Of a stretch of DNA of 64,000 nucleotides, positions 37,210 to 46,393 are shown in pieces (within the stretch, counting starts at the first letter, position 1; every line of letters starts with the position of its first letter). This DNA comes from Vibrio aphrogenes (GTDB lineage: Bacteria; Pseudomonadota; Gammaproteobacteria; Enterobacterales; Vibrionaceae). Where the stretch lies: NCBI RefSeq assembly GCF_002157735.2, contig NZ_AP018689.1:1335619-1399618 (forward strand). The letters run 5' to 3'. The translations under genes and the position numbers were made by a program. The notes under the pieces are model-generated. The model was not told the origin of the DNA and did no database searches. It worked only from the letters and a program-made list of their open reading frames with translations.

Positions 37210-38400
37210 ATGTTTGAAAAAGTACCTGCTGCCCCTGCCGACCCGATTCTTGGTTTAACTGAAGAATTTAAGAATGATTCTCGCGCTCACAAAATCAACT
37301 TAGGCGTTGGCATCTACAAAAATGAAGATGGCCAAACGCCCGTACTTGCGACCGTAAAAAAAGCGGAAGCTGCGTTGCTTGAATCAGAAAAAACCAAATC
37401 ATATTTAACCATTGAAGGCACAGCCGAATATGGCCTTGCGGTTCAAAAACTGCTGTTTGGTGCGGATTCTAACATTGTTACGAATAAATTAGCCAAAACC
37501 GCTCAAGCTCCAGGTGGTACAGGTGCCCTTCGTGTCGCGGGTGAATTCATTAAACGTGAGCTGGATGCCAATAAAATTTGGATCAGTAACCCGACATGGG
37601 CAAACCACATTGGGGTGTTCACCGCAGCAGGTCTAGAAACCGCTCAGTATAACTACTACAACGCCGAAACGCATGATAAAGATTTCAATGCGATGCTAGC
37701 GAGCTTAGCCGATGCACAAACCGGCGATATCGTTTTACTGCATGGCTGTTGCCATAACCCAACCGGCATCGATCCAACGCCTGCTGAATGGGAACAACTC
37801 GCGCAATTATGTGCAGATAAAGGTTTATTACCGCTGTTTGATTTCGCCTACCAAGGTTTTGCTAAAGGCGTAGAAGAAGACGCCGCAGGTCTACGTACTT
37901 TTGCCAAGTATTGTGATGAAATCTTAGTTGCGAGTTCGTTTTCGAAAAACTTCGGTTTGTACAATGAACGTGTGGGGGCATTTACCCTAGTTGCAGCGAC
38001 GGCTGAAACGGCAAACACGGCCTTCTCTCAAGTGAAGAAAATCATTCGCTCTATTTATTCAAACCCACCAGCTCATGGTGCGGCAGTGGTAACACACATC
38101 CTCAACGATTCCGCATTACGTACTGAATGGGAAGCGGAAGTCACCGAGATGCGCGATCGTATTCAAGAGATGCGTACCTTATTTGTGCAAACACTTAAAG
38201 CAGAAGGTGTCTCACAAGACTTTAGCTTTATTGAAGCACAAAATGGCATGTTCTCTTTCTCGGGTTTAAATAAAGAACAAGTCGCCCGCTTAAAAGAAGA
38301 GTTTGCCATTTATATCGTCGGCTCTGGTCGCATCAGCGTCGCCGGTATGACGAAAAATAACATGGGACCTTTATGTAAAGGTATTGCGGCGGTTTTATAA
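37210..38400 (+). CDS. aspC: Aromatic/aspartate aminotransferase
   Basis: 396-residue class I PLP aminotransferase, exactly the E. coli AspC length when started at ATG 37210 ([16 protein letters not shown]). The PLP lysine is in [15 protein letters not shown]; the substrate-carboxylate arginine is in [16 protein letters not shown] and HGCCHNPTG bind the cofactor phosphate and ring. It interconverts aspartate and oxaloacetate with glutamate and 2-oxoglutarate; TyrB-type aromatic activity is possible. An in-frame ATG at 37198 would add four residues. Confidence 0.93.
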   Translation: MFEKVPAAPADPILGLTEEFKNDSRAHKINLGVGIYKNEDGQTPVLATVKKAEAALLESEKTKSYLTIEGTAEYGLAVQKLLFGADSNIVTNKLAKTAQAPGGTGALRVAGEFIKRELDANKIWISNPTWANHIGVFTAAGLETAQYNYYNAETHDKDFNAMLASLADAQTGDIVLLHGCCHNPTGIDPTPAEWEQLAQLCADKGLLPLFDFAYQGFAKGVEEDAAGLRTFAKYCDEILVASSFSKNFGLYNERVGAFTLVAATAETANTAFSQVKKIIRSIYSNPPAHGAAVVTHILNDSALRTEWEAEVTEMRDRIQEMRTLFVQTLKAEGVSQDFSFIEAQNGMFSFSGLNKEQVARLKEEFAIYIVGSGRISVAGMTKNNMGPLCKGIAAVL

Positions 38401-38421
38401 CTTAAGCTCTAATCCAACCTG

Positions 38422-38452
38422 AAAAGGTCAGCAATCTACTGCTGACCTTTTT
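38422..38452 (+). terminator. Terminator after aspC
   Basis: 11-bp stem AAAAGGTCAGC / GCTGACCTTTT with an 8-base loop and T run. Confidence 0.87.
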
Positions 38453-38588
38453 CTTTTTAGGCCACTCTTTTCGTCTATTTCGCTATTTTCTACTTGGCCA
38501 TTTAATAATCTTGAAATTTTTTATCTTGTTTGCGTTTCTTATAAAGAAGATCCCTTATTCTCACCTTCGATACCGCTAAGGAAAGTCG

Positions 38589-40742
38589 ATGATAAAAAAG
38601 CTATTTGTACTCATTGTTGTTGCAGCCATCGTCCTGACATTTTTTATGCTCGATTTGCACCATACCCTCACATTGGAAGGCCTTAAAACCAGATTAGATG
38701 AGTTTACGGTTTGGAAAGAAAACTCACCCACCTTAGTTGCAGCTATCTATTTTATTATTTATATCATAGTGACGGCGCTGTCTTTACCGGGTGCGGTGAT
38801 CTTAACTCTCGCCGGTGGAGCATTATTTGGGCTTGTTACTGGCCTCATTTTGGTATCATTTGCCTCGACCATCGGTGCTACTTTGGCCTTTTTAGTCGCA
38901 CGATTTTTATTACGAGAAAGTATTGAAGCCAAATTTTCAACTCGTATTGAGGCGATTAACCAAGGAATTGAGCGTGATGGTGCTTTTTATCTGTTTACTT
39001 TGAGGTTAGTGCCTATATTTCCCTTTTTCCTGATCAATCTATTAATGGGGTTAACCAAAATAAAAACCCTCACTTTCTATCTGATCAGCCAAGTAGGTAT
39101 GTTCGCTGGCACTATCGTGTATGTTAACGCCGGTACTCAACTGGCAAAAATTGACAGTTTACAAGGTATCTTATCTCCCAGCTTATTGTTTTCTTTTGCA
39201 TTATTAGGCATTTTTCCTTTATTGGCCAAAGCCATCCTAAATCGCCTTCAACAACGACGTGTGTATGCCAAATGGAAAAAGCCAACCGCTTTTGATCGTA
39301 ATATGATTGTGATTGGTGGCGGTGCCGCAGGTCTAGTCAGCAGCTATATTGCTGCAACAGTACGAGCCAAAGTGACCTTAATTGAAACTCATAAGATGGG
39401 CGGAGATTGCTTAAACTATGGTTGCGTCCCCAGCAAAGCTCTCATAAAGAGCGCAAAAGTCGCCGAGCAATTTCGTCATGCTGAAAATTATGGACTTGAA
39501 AATCATGAAGTAAGCTTCTCATTTAAAAAAGTGATGCAGCGTGTCCATGATGTCGTCAGCCAGGTAGAACCTCATGACAGTATTGAACGTTATACTCAAC
39601 TCGGCGTGGAGGTTAAAACTGGCTACGCCACGATTATCGACCCTTGGACCGTTGAAATTACCTCTCCAGACGGAAGCTGCGAACGGTTAACTACCCGCAG
39701 CATTGTGATCGCAACCGGAGCCCGTCCCTTTGTCCCTAACTTACCAGGCTTAGAAGACGTCGGTTACGTCACCAGTGACACCTTATGGGAAACCTTTGGT
39801 AAATTAGAACAGCCACCAAAGCGTTTAGTCGTTTTAGGCGGTGGCCCTATCGGCTGTGAGCTCTCACAAAGTTTTGCACGTTTAGGCTCACAAGTTATTC
39901 AAATTGAAATGGCCGAACGACTAATGCTAAGAGAAGACCCCGAAGTTTCGCAGCTTGCTTATCAAGAATTGACTCAAAGTGGTGTGCATATTTTGACTGA
40001 GCACAAAGCTTTACGTTGTGAACTCAAAAATGGTCAGAAAATCTTAGTCGCAGAGCATCAACAGCAAGAAATAGAAATACCTTTTGATCAATTACTATGT
40101 GCGGTAGGTCGTTCGGCTCGCCTTGAAGGATATGGACTAGAAGCCTTGGGGATTGAAACCAATCGTACAGTACAAACCAATGATTATTTAGAGACTTTAT
40201 ATCCGAATATTTTTGCAGCCGGTGATATTGTCGGCCCATATCAATTCACCCATGTCGCGGCTCACCAAGCCTGGTACGCTGCGGTGAATGCGCTCTTTGG
40301 TCAGTTCAAAAAATTCAAAGTCGATTATCGCGTCATTCCTTGGACCACCTTTATCGATCCCGAAGTTGCCCGTGTGGGATTAAATGAAACCGAAGCGACA
40401 CAACAAGGCATTGAATATGAAGTCACGCGCTTTGAGTTTGCCGAATTGGATCGGGCGATTGCCGAAAGCAACACCAAAGGTTTTATCAAAGTCATCACCC
40501 CTAAAGGCAAAGATACCATCTTAGGCGTAACCATTGTGGCACAGCAAGCAGGTGATTTAATTGCGGAATTTGTGCTTGCGATGAAGCATGGACTGGGGCT
40601 CAATAAAATTTTAGGCACCATTCATGCTTACCCAACTTGGGCAGAAGGCAATAAATATGCCGCAGGTGAATGGAAAAAAGCCCATGCTCCACAAACCCTT
40701 TTAAATTGGCTGGAAAAATACCACCAATGGCGTCGTAATTAA
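38589..40742 (+). CDS. VTT/DedA-type membrane domain fused to a flavin disulfide oxidoreductase
   Basis: 717 residues in two parts. Residues 1-225 are a VTT (SNARE-associated/TVP38) membrane domain with about five helices (GAVILTLAGGALFGLVTGLI, LRLVPIFPFFLINLLMGLT). From residue 240 a class I pyridine nucleotide-disulfide oxidoreductase follows: FAD loop GGGAAG (243-248), redox pair C274/C279 in GGDCLNYGCVPSK, NAD loop VLGGGPIGCE, and a dimer domain ending in HAYPTWAEGNKYAAGEW, the form found in mercuric-reductase-like proteins (His-Tyr-Pro instead of His-His-Pro). No N-terminal HMA domain or C-terminal cysteine pair is present, so Hg reduction is unlikely. A membrane-bound quinone or thiol reductase is possible; substrate unknown. 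Confidence 0.88.
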   Translation: MIKKLFVLIVVAAIVLTFFMLDLHHTLTLEGLKTRLDEFTVWKENSPTLVAAIYFIIYIIVTALSLPGAVILTLAGGALFGLVTGLILVSFASTIGATLAFLVARFLLRESIEAKFSTRIEAINQGIERDGAFYLFTLRLVPIFPFFLINLLMGLTKIKTLTFYLISQVGMFAGTIVYVNAGTQLAKIDSLQGILSPSLLFSFALLGIFPLLAKAILNRLQQRRVYAKWKKPTAFDRNMIVIGGGAAGLVSSYIAATVRAKVTLIETHKMGGDCLNYGCVPSKALIKSAKVAEQFRHAENYGLENHEVSFSFKKVMQRVHDVVSQVEPHDSIERYTQLGVEVKTGYATIIDPWTVEITSPDGSCERLTTRSIVIATGARPFVPNLPGLEDVGYVTSDTLWETFGKLEQPPKRLVVLGGGPIGCELSQSFARLGSQVIQIEMAERLMLREDPEVSQLAYQELTQSGVHILTEHKALRCELKNGQKILVAEHQQQEIEIPFDQLLCAVGRSARLEGYGLEALGIETNRTVQTNDYLETLYPNIFAAGDIVGPYQFTHVAAHQAWYAAVNALFGQFKKFKVDYRVIPWTTFIDPEVARVGLNETEATQQGIEYEVTRFEFAELDRAIAESNTKGFIKVITPKGKDTILGVTIVAQQAGDLIAEFVLAMKHGLGLNKILGTIHAYPTWAEGNKYAAGEWKKAHAPQTLLNWLEKYHQWRRN

Positions 40743-40828
40743 TGATAAAGATAATGCGATTAATGCTTTAGATCCAAAGCTGAATTGCCTATAGTTAGGT
40801 AAAATTCATATAGCATATCGTGGTTCTA

Positions 40829-42760
40829 ATGGAAGCCGAATTACAAGAAATTCAAAATTTTATCGCCCAGTATCCGCCCTTTGATTCTTTACCTGAAGAC
40901 AAGCTGGCGTATGTGGCGAATAACACAGAAATCTCTTATTACCGAGAAAATACTCCGATCGTCAAATTTGGCGATCATATTAAAGACTTGTATATGGTTC
41001 GCTCTGGCGTCGTCGAAATCTATCGTCGTCGGGGTGAGCTTTACAACCGCCTTGATACCGGGGATATTTTTGGTCAAATGGGATTATTAATGAATGGTAA
41101 AGTACGCTTGCCCGCTACTGCCATTGTGGATTCATTAATTTATTGCATTCCAGAAAGTGTATTTCATGAGTTATATGAAAGCGAAGATAGCTTTGCCGAT
41201 TTTGTTGAAATTGAGAATAATGCCCGCTTAAAACAAGCCATCTCTGACAATAAAAACGCCAATGACCTCACGACCTCAAAAGTCAAAACACTGATCACTC
41301 GTGATGCCTTCACCCTTGATAAAAATGAAACCATTCAAAACGCCGCTAAGTTAATGGCTGATGAGAATATTTCAGCGTTACTTATCACCGATGAGTCTAT
41401 TCACATAGATGAAGAAAACGAAACTCAAGTCATTGGTATCATTACTGACCGTGATTTGTGTACTCGAGTATTGGCCGAAGGGTTAGAGCCGAATCAACCG
41501 GTCAGTGAAGTCATGTCTCAAGAGCTGATTTCTCTCGATCATAATGCCTACATCTATGAAGCCATGCTGGCAATGTTAAGATGTAACGTCCATCACTTAC
41601 CGATTCTAAAAAATAAACAACCAATTGGGATCGTCGAAGTGGCGGATATTATTCGCTATGAATCTCAAAATAGCCTATTACTCGTCAATCAAATCTTCCA
41701 ACAACAAACCGTCGACGATCTGGTCACTATTTCAGAACAAGTGAAAGATTGTTTTGTACGACTGGTTCATGAAGATGCGAACTCTCACATGATTGGCAGT
41801 GCCATGGCCGTAATTGGGCGCAGTTTTAAACAACGTATTATTGAATTGGCAGAAATTGAATATGGTGAGCCACCGATCCCATATTGTTTTCTAGCATTAG
41901 GCTCTATGGCCCGTGATGAGCAATTGATTGTCACCGACCAAGATAACGCCATTATTTTAGATAATCGCTATGATGAAAGCCAACACGGTGAATATTTTGC
42001 CAATTTAGCCGAATTTGTCTGCCAAGGCTTAGCTCGTTGTGGTTATCACTTATGTACTGGCGATATTATGGCCACTAATCCAATGTGGCGAATGACCCGT
42101 ACTGAATGGGAAGAATGTTTTGCCGATTGGATAGATAATCCGAATCCTAAAGCATTATTAAACAGTTCTATTTTCTTTGATTTAGATGGGGTTTATGGAC
42201 GCGTGAAATGGGCAGAAAGCTTAAATGGTTTCATCGTTCGCCGCGCCCGTAGAAACAATAAATTCCTTGCTTGCTTAGCTCGTAACGCAATTAATCGCAC
42301 CCCACCACTTGGTTTTTTCAAAGGCTTTGTGATGGAAAAAGATGGTCAACATAATAACTCAATCAATTTAAAACGCCGCGGAACCGCCCCTATTGCCGAT
42401 TTAATTCGTGTACACGCCTTAGCGGTTGGATCTCGGGCACAAAATTCATTCGAGCGATTAGACGATATCATTGAAGCTGGTATCTTACCTAAAGGACGAG
42501 CTGAAGATTTACAAGATGCAATGGAATACATCTCCATGGTTCGTATTCGTCACCAAGCTTTGGATGTCGAAAATGAAATTGAGCCGGATAACAATATCGA
42601 GCCAGATAACATGTCGGATTTTGAAAGACGCAATTTAAAAGATGCATTCCAAATTCTCAGTAATGCACAAAACTTCTTAAAATATCGTTACCACGGTAAC
42701 TCTTTCAAAAATGCTCCACCACCAGCGAAAAAAACGGAATCAATCCGTCGTAAGCGTTAA
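40829..42760 (+). CDS. cNMP-binding / CBS / DUF294 nucleotidyltransferase-like protein
   Basis: 643 residues. Order: cyclic-nucleotide-binding-type domain (about 10-130: TGDIFGQMGLLMN), two CBS domains (about 150-285), then DUF294 with the nucleotidyltransferase-fold signature GSMARDEQ...TDQDN (358-373) and a DUF294 C-terminal domain (KRRGTAPIADLIRVHALAVG). The acidic pair (DQD) typical of GlnD/GlnE-type NTases is intact. Family members look like regulatory signal-sensing proteins; substrate unknown. I chose ATG 40829 (MEAELQEI) over GTG 40820. The exonuclease gene begins 13 bases after its stop. Confidence 0.88.
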   Translation: MEAELQEIQNFIAQYPPFDSLPEDKLAYVANNTEISYYRENTPIVKFGDHIKDLYMVRSGVVEIYRRRGELYNRLDTGDIFGQMGLLMNGKVRLPATAIVDSLIYCIPESVFHELYESEDSFADFVEIENNARLKQAISDNKNANDLTTSKVKTLITRDAFTLDKNETIQNAAKLMADENISALLITDESIHIDEENETQVIGIITDRDLCTRVLAEGLEPNQPVSEVMSQELISLDHNAYIYEAMLAMLRCNVHHLPILKNKQPIGIVEVADIIRYESQNSLLLVNQIFQQQTVDDLVTISEQVKDCFVRLVHEDANSHMIGSAMAVIGRSFKQRIIELAEIEYGEPPIPYCFLALGSMARDEQLIVTDQDNAIILDNRYDESQHGEYFANLAEFVCQGLARCGYHLCTGDIMATNPMWRMTRTEWEECFADWIDNPNPKALLNSSIFFDLDGVYGRVKWAESLNGFIVRRARRNNKFLACLARNAINRTPPLGFFKGFVMEKDGQHNNSINLKRRGTAPIADLIRVHALAVGSRAQNSFERLDDIIEAGILPKGRAEDLQDAMEYISMVRIRHQALDVENEIEPDNNIEPDNMSDFERRNLKDAFQILSNAQNFLKYRYHGNSFKNAPPPAKKTESIRRKR

Positions 42761-42773
42761 GTCAGGGGGGAAA

Positions 42774-43505
42774 ATGAAACAGAGAAATACGTTGTACGCT
42801 CAGTTGGATCCGAAGCAAACTTGGCAGCAATATTTTGCTCAACAAGCCAAATCTGCAAACGATAAGCGTCTACAACAGTTTTACCAAAATGGTGTCATTG
42901 ATCCAAACACCCCATTATCAGAAGTTGAATTTGTCGCTTTAGACTTTGAAACCACCGGACTTGATGTAGAAAAAGATGGCATTATCAGCATTGGTTTAAT
43001 CCCCTTCACGCTACAACGAATTTATTGTAATCAAAGTAAACATTGGTTGGTAAAACCACGTAAACCTTTGAATGAAGATTCTGTGGTCATTCATGGTATT
43101 ACACACAGTGACCTTTCTGATGCCCCAGATCTAAGACGTATCTTAGATGAAGTGCTTGATTCGCTGGCAGGAAAGATTGTCGTGGTACATTACCAATATA
43201 TAGAAAGACAGTTTTTTAATCGTGCCCTGATGGAAAGGATCAATGAAGGTATTTTATTTCCGATGATTGATACTTTAGCGATTGAATCTGATATCCAACA
43301 CCGAGCAGTTGGAGGATGGTGGAATAAATTACGTGGCAAGAAACCCGCCTCTGTTCGCTTAGGCACCAGTCGTAGTCGTTATAACTTACCAGCTTACCAA
43401 CCACACCACGCGTTAGTTGATGCTATTGCAACCGCTGAGCTATTGCAGGCACAAATTCGCCATCACTTTAGCCCAGAAACCGCAGTGAAAGAGCTATGGT
43501 TGTGA
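42774..43505 (+). CDS. DnaQ-like 3'-5' exonuclease
   Basis: 243 residues, DEDDh superfamily. Exo I is FVALDFETTGLD, Exo III is HHALVDAIATAEL. Exo II is unusual: where DnaQ has N-x-x-F-D, this protein has HYQYIERQFF, with Glu in the acidic position. An 18-residue insert (GGWWNKLRGKKPASVRLG) precedes Exo III. A very strong ribosome site (GGGGGG) precedes ATG 42774. It is co-transcribed with the DUF294 protein 13 bases upstream; this pairing is common in marine gamma-proteobacteria as far as I recall. The 3' end is overlapped by a tandem repeat. Confidence 0.87.
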   Translation: MKQRNTLYAQLDPKQTWQQYFAQQAKSANDKRLQQFYQNGVIDPNTPLSEVEFVALDFETTGLDVEKDGIISIGLIPFTLQRIYCNQSKHWLVKPRKPLNEDSVVIHGITHSDLSDAPDLRRILDEVLDSLAGKIVVVHYQYIERQFFNRALMERINEGILFPMIDTLAIESDIQHRAVGGWWNKLRGKKPASVRLGTSRSRYNLPAYQPHHALVDAIATAELLQAQIRHHFSPETAVKELWL

Positions 43506-43552
43506 AAGAGCTATGCCCGTGAAAGGACTATAACTGTCAAAGAACTATGGCT
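43485..43552 (+). repeat. Four tandem 17-bp repeats across the exonuclease stop codon
   Basis: Units of the form GTGAAAGAGCTATGnnn at 43485-43501, 43502-43518, 43519-43535 and 43536-43552. The stop codon (43503-43505) lies at the start of the second unit. Confidence 0.88.
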
Positions 43553-43643
43553 ATAACCAATATTTCTAATAAAGCTGACAAATAAAATAGTGGTGAGTAA
43601 GCAATAAAATGTAAGTAACCGGAGCTGCGGATAACTAGCAAAG

Positions 43644-43674
43644 AAAAAGGTTGGCGAGTAAGCCAACCTTTTTT
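43644..43674. terminator. Bidirectional terminator between exonuclease and BCCT genes
   Basis: 12-bp stem AAAAAGGTTGGC / GCCAACCTTTTT, 6-base loop, T runs on both strands; the two genes converge here. Confidence 0.87.
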
Positions 43675-43711
43675 CTTTTGGTTAAACCATTAACAATAAT
43701 GAATGGATAGA

Positions 43712-45295
43712 TTAACCTTTACTTTCATTCGGCTCAGTTCGCATACCAAGTACCAAGCTGATACACATGACAATCAGAACAAAAACGAAAGGTAATGCTG
43801 TTGAAATTGCCGCCGCTTGAAGTGCACCAATGGCATTAGAACCACCAACCCAAAGCAACGCCATCGCCACGGCACCTTCAATAAAGGCCCAGAACATACG
43901 TTGTGGTACTGGAGCATCAACCTTACCGCCCGCAGTAATACTATCAATTACTAATGAACCTGAGTCAGATGAACTGATGAAGAACACCAACACAAGACAC
44001 ACCGCCACAATAGAAATCAATTTGCTAAATGGTAATGCATCGAACATTTCAAACATGGCCATTGTGGCATCATTGAAACCTTGTTGCCCTAACATACCCA
44101 CTTTATGAATCAATTGATCGATACCAACGCCACCAAAAGTACCCATCCATACAATGGTAATAAAGGTTGGGATCAATAATACTGCAATTAAGAACTCACG
44201 AACCGTACGGCCACGAGATACACGAGCAATAAACATACCTACAAATGGAGACCAAGACATCCACCAAGCCCAATAGAACACAGTCCAGCCGTGCATCCAA
44301 TCTTCATCGGCGCGATTGAAAGGGTTAGAAAGTGGAATAATATTCTCAACATAACTCATCAAAGTTTGTGGAATAGTATGTGACACAATAGAGAAGCTCA
44401 CCGCAATCACAAACACCAACAGAATGAAGGCGACAATCATGTTGATGTTACTTACGAGCTTAACACCACCATCAATACCACGGTAAACCGAAATACCTGC
44501 AAGAACGGTAACAGCCGCAATAATAATCAGTTGTAGTCCAACACCATTATCAATGCCAAACACATGACCAATACCACTTGCGGCTTGCTGAGCACCAAAG
44601 CCTAACGATGTTGCCAAACCAAATAAGGTAGCTAGAACCGCTAAGATATCGATGATATGACCAGCCCAACCCCACGCACGGTCACCTAAGATAGGGTAAA
44701 ATACCGAACGGATTGAAAGTGGTAAGCCTTTGTTATAAGTGAAAAATGCCAAAGACAGTGCAACCACAGCATAAATCGCCCAAGGGTGTAAACCCCAGTG
44801 ATACATGGTGGCACCTAATGCTACATTTTGAGCTTCAGGTGTGTTGGGTGCGACATTAAGAGGCGTACCATACCAATCGGTAAAATAAGCCGCCGGCTCA
44901 GCAACACTCCAGAACATCAAACCAATACCCATACCCGCAGCAAACAACATTGCTAGCCAAGATAAGTAAGAGTGTTCCGCTTCTGCACCTTCTCCACCCA
45001 GACGAATTTTGCCAAAGGGAGAAACAATCATAAATAAGCAAAAAATAACAAAGAAGTTACCCGCAAGAATAAACAGCGAGTCAAAATTGTTAATAATAGA
45101 ATTTTTTACGCCATCTAATGCACTTTTTGCGGTAACCGGATCTAAAATCAAAACAGCAAGAAGGAAAAGAATCGTTAGCCCTGCACTCGTAACAAACACA
45201 ACGTTATGTACGTCAAAGCCCCACTTTTGGACATTATCTTGCCCTACCGTATAGTCGGTACTATCTATACTGTATTTATCTATACCTTTAGTCAT
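43712..45295 (-). CDS. BCCT family betaine/choline/carnitine transporter
   Basis: 527 residues, twelve hydrophobic helices. BCCT signatures: GMGIGLMFWSVAEPAAYF, HWGLHPWAIYAVVAL, and the substrate-pocket helix WTVFYWAWWMSWSPFVGMFIAR. Such carriers import osmoprotectants driven by Na+ or H+. I chose ATG 45295 (MTKGIDKYSI) with GAGG five bases upstream; the frame is open 13 codons further. It is its own unit. Vibrio often carry several BCCT carriers; which compatible solute is taken up cannot be read from sequence. Confidence 0.92.
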   Translation of the reverse strand: MTKGIDKYSIDSTDYTVGQDNVQKWGFDVHNVVFVTSAGLTILFLLAVLILDPVTAKSALDGVKNSIINNFDSLFILAGNFFVIFCLFMIVSPFGKIRLGGEGAEAEHSYLSWLAMLFAAGMGIGLMFWSVAEPAAYFTDWYGTPLNVAPNTPEAQNVALGATMYHWGLHPWAIYAVVALSLAFFTYNKGLPLSIRSVFYPILGDRAWGWAGHIIDILAVLATLFGLATSLGFGAQQAASGIGHVFGIDNGVGLQLIIIAAVTVLAGISVYRGIDGGVKLVSNINMIVAFILLVFVIAVSFSIVSHTIPQTLMSYVENIIPLSNPFNRADEDWMHGWTVFYWAWWMSWSPFVGMFIARVSRGRTVREFLIAVLLIPTFITIVWMGTFGGVGIDQLIHKVGMLGQQGFNDATMAMFEMFDALPFSKLISIVAVCLVLVFFISSSDSGSLVIDSITAGGKVDAPVPQRMFWAFIEGAVAMALLWVGGSNAIGALQAAAISTALPFVFVLIVMCISLVLGMRTEPNESKG

Positions 45296-45651
45296 AAAAC
45301 CTCGTCCATTCGTGACAATAATACGAAAACCCAATCAAATACTTTGCCTACTAAACAAAGAGAATTGAGCATCTACAAATTATAAGAATAAATTTTAAAC
45401 TTACTATAAAAAATATCCATAAAAATTCACTTCAGCATCATTTATCTGCTGAAATTTCAAGCATTCAGCTTATTTTTCTCATCAACCTTTTGTTGAAATT
45501 ATCATTTTATTAGTCAAAAAACCTTTAGTGCTCTAACTAAATTTCAGTTTTTAATCAAAACTAAATACCAACTCAAGCTTTAAAATAACTTTAAACAAAT
45601 CGAGAAACGACAATCTCGATTGAGTGTTAATTTTTATAGACGTTATAAATG
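45296..45651. other. AT-rich intergenic region upstream of BCCT gene
   Basis: About 356 bases without a supported gene; it must carry the BCCT promoter. A short hairpin AATCGAGA / TCTCGATT lies near 45598-45622. No regulator box was recognised. Confidence 0.5.
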
Positions 45652-45690
45652 AAAAAACCTTTCTATACTCAATGTAGAAAGGTTTTATTT
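45652..45690 (-). terminator. Terminator after winged-helix gene
   Basis: 12-bp perfect stem AAAACCTTTCTA / TAGAAAGGTTTT; on the minus strand it ends in a T run. Confidence 0.83.
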
Positions 45691-45705
45691 AAATAATATA
45701 GTTAA

Positions 45706-46113
45706 CTAAGCAAGCTTATACATCACTTTATTGCCTGATAGTTGTTCTTTTACAACTAAGTTTTCTTCAAGCAATTTTTTTAATCCGCCGGTTGCCCATG
45801 CGGCTGCTTTTGCTTCTTCTTGCTCTGCGGCTAAACCAATCGCTTTTGGATTAATGCCTTCCGCATTGGCTGCAACGATATCTAAAATTTGCTGTTGCTT
45901 AGGAGTGAGTTTGATATCTTGAGAAGTTTCTACTGCAGCTTCTAGCGCCTTATTAACAACTTTTTCAACTTTGACTTTCGTTGATTTAGTTTTAGCAACG
46001 GTTTTTTCTACTTTTGATTGAATAGATTGAGCAGTTTTCTCTGCCGTTACTTTCGTTGCTTTAATTTTCTTTTTTAATTTAAGCTGTACATTGCGCTTAT
46101 GTGCAAGTCTCAT
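45706..46113 (-). CDS. Lys/Ala-rich protein with C-terminal winged-helix-like domain
   Basis: 135 residues. Residues 1-60 are Lys-rich and helical (KLKKKIKATKVTAEKTAQS, VEKTVAKTKSTKVKVEK), reminiscent of histone H1-like tails. Residues 70-135 look like a winged helix (LTPKQQQILDIVAANAEGINPKAIG, then a wing near NLVVKEQLSGNKVMYKLA). I chose ATG 46113 with GGAG eight bases upstream. It may bind DNA or nucleic acid. Family not recognised with confidence. Confidence 0.7.
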   Translation of the reverse strand: MRLAHKRNVQLKLKKKIKATKVTAEKTAQSIQSKVEKTVAKTKSTKVKVEKVVNKALEAAVETSQDIKLTPKQQQILDIVAANAEGINPKAIGLAAEQEEAKAAAWATGGLKKLLEENLVVKEQLSGNKVMYKLA

Positions 46114-46393
46114 TGAAGTTCTCCACAAAACACTAATTATAGTGTGGTAAAAATGATGGCGTGAGTTATAACAAAATCTAAATCGAATTTACAGCAATTG
46201 GTCAATATGTGAGCACATTTAATGCAATTTAATTGAAAATCACTAAAAACCCTTGAAAATAGGCATCCTCAGTTTCTGCTCACCCACATCACATAAAACA
46301 TCTGTTTTCACTATACTCAAAGAGACATCACCATTAGATTACTTGATTTCCTCTTTGGTAATATTGCTTCTCTGACATAGGTTTTGAAAATTG

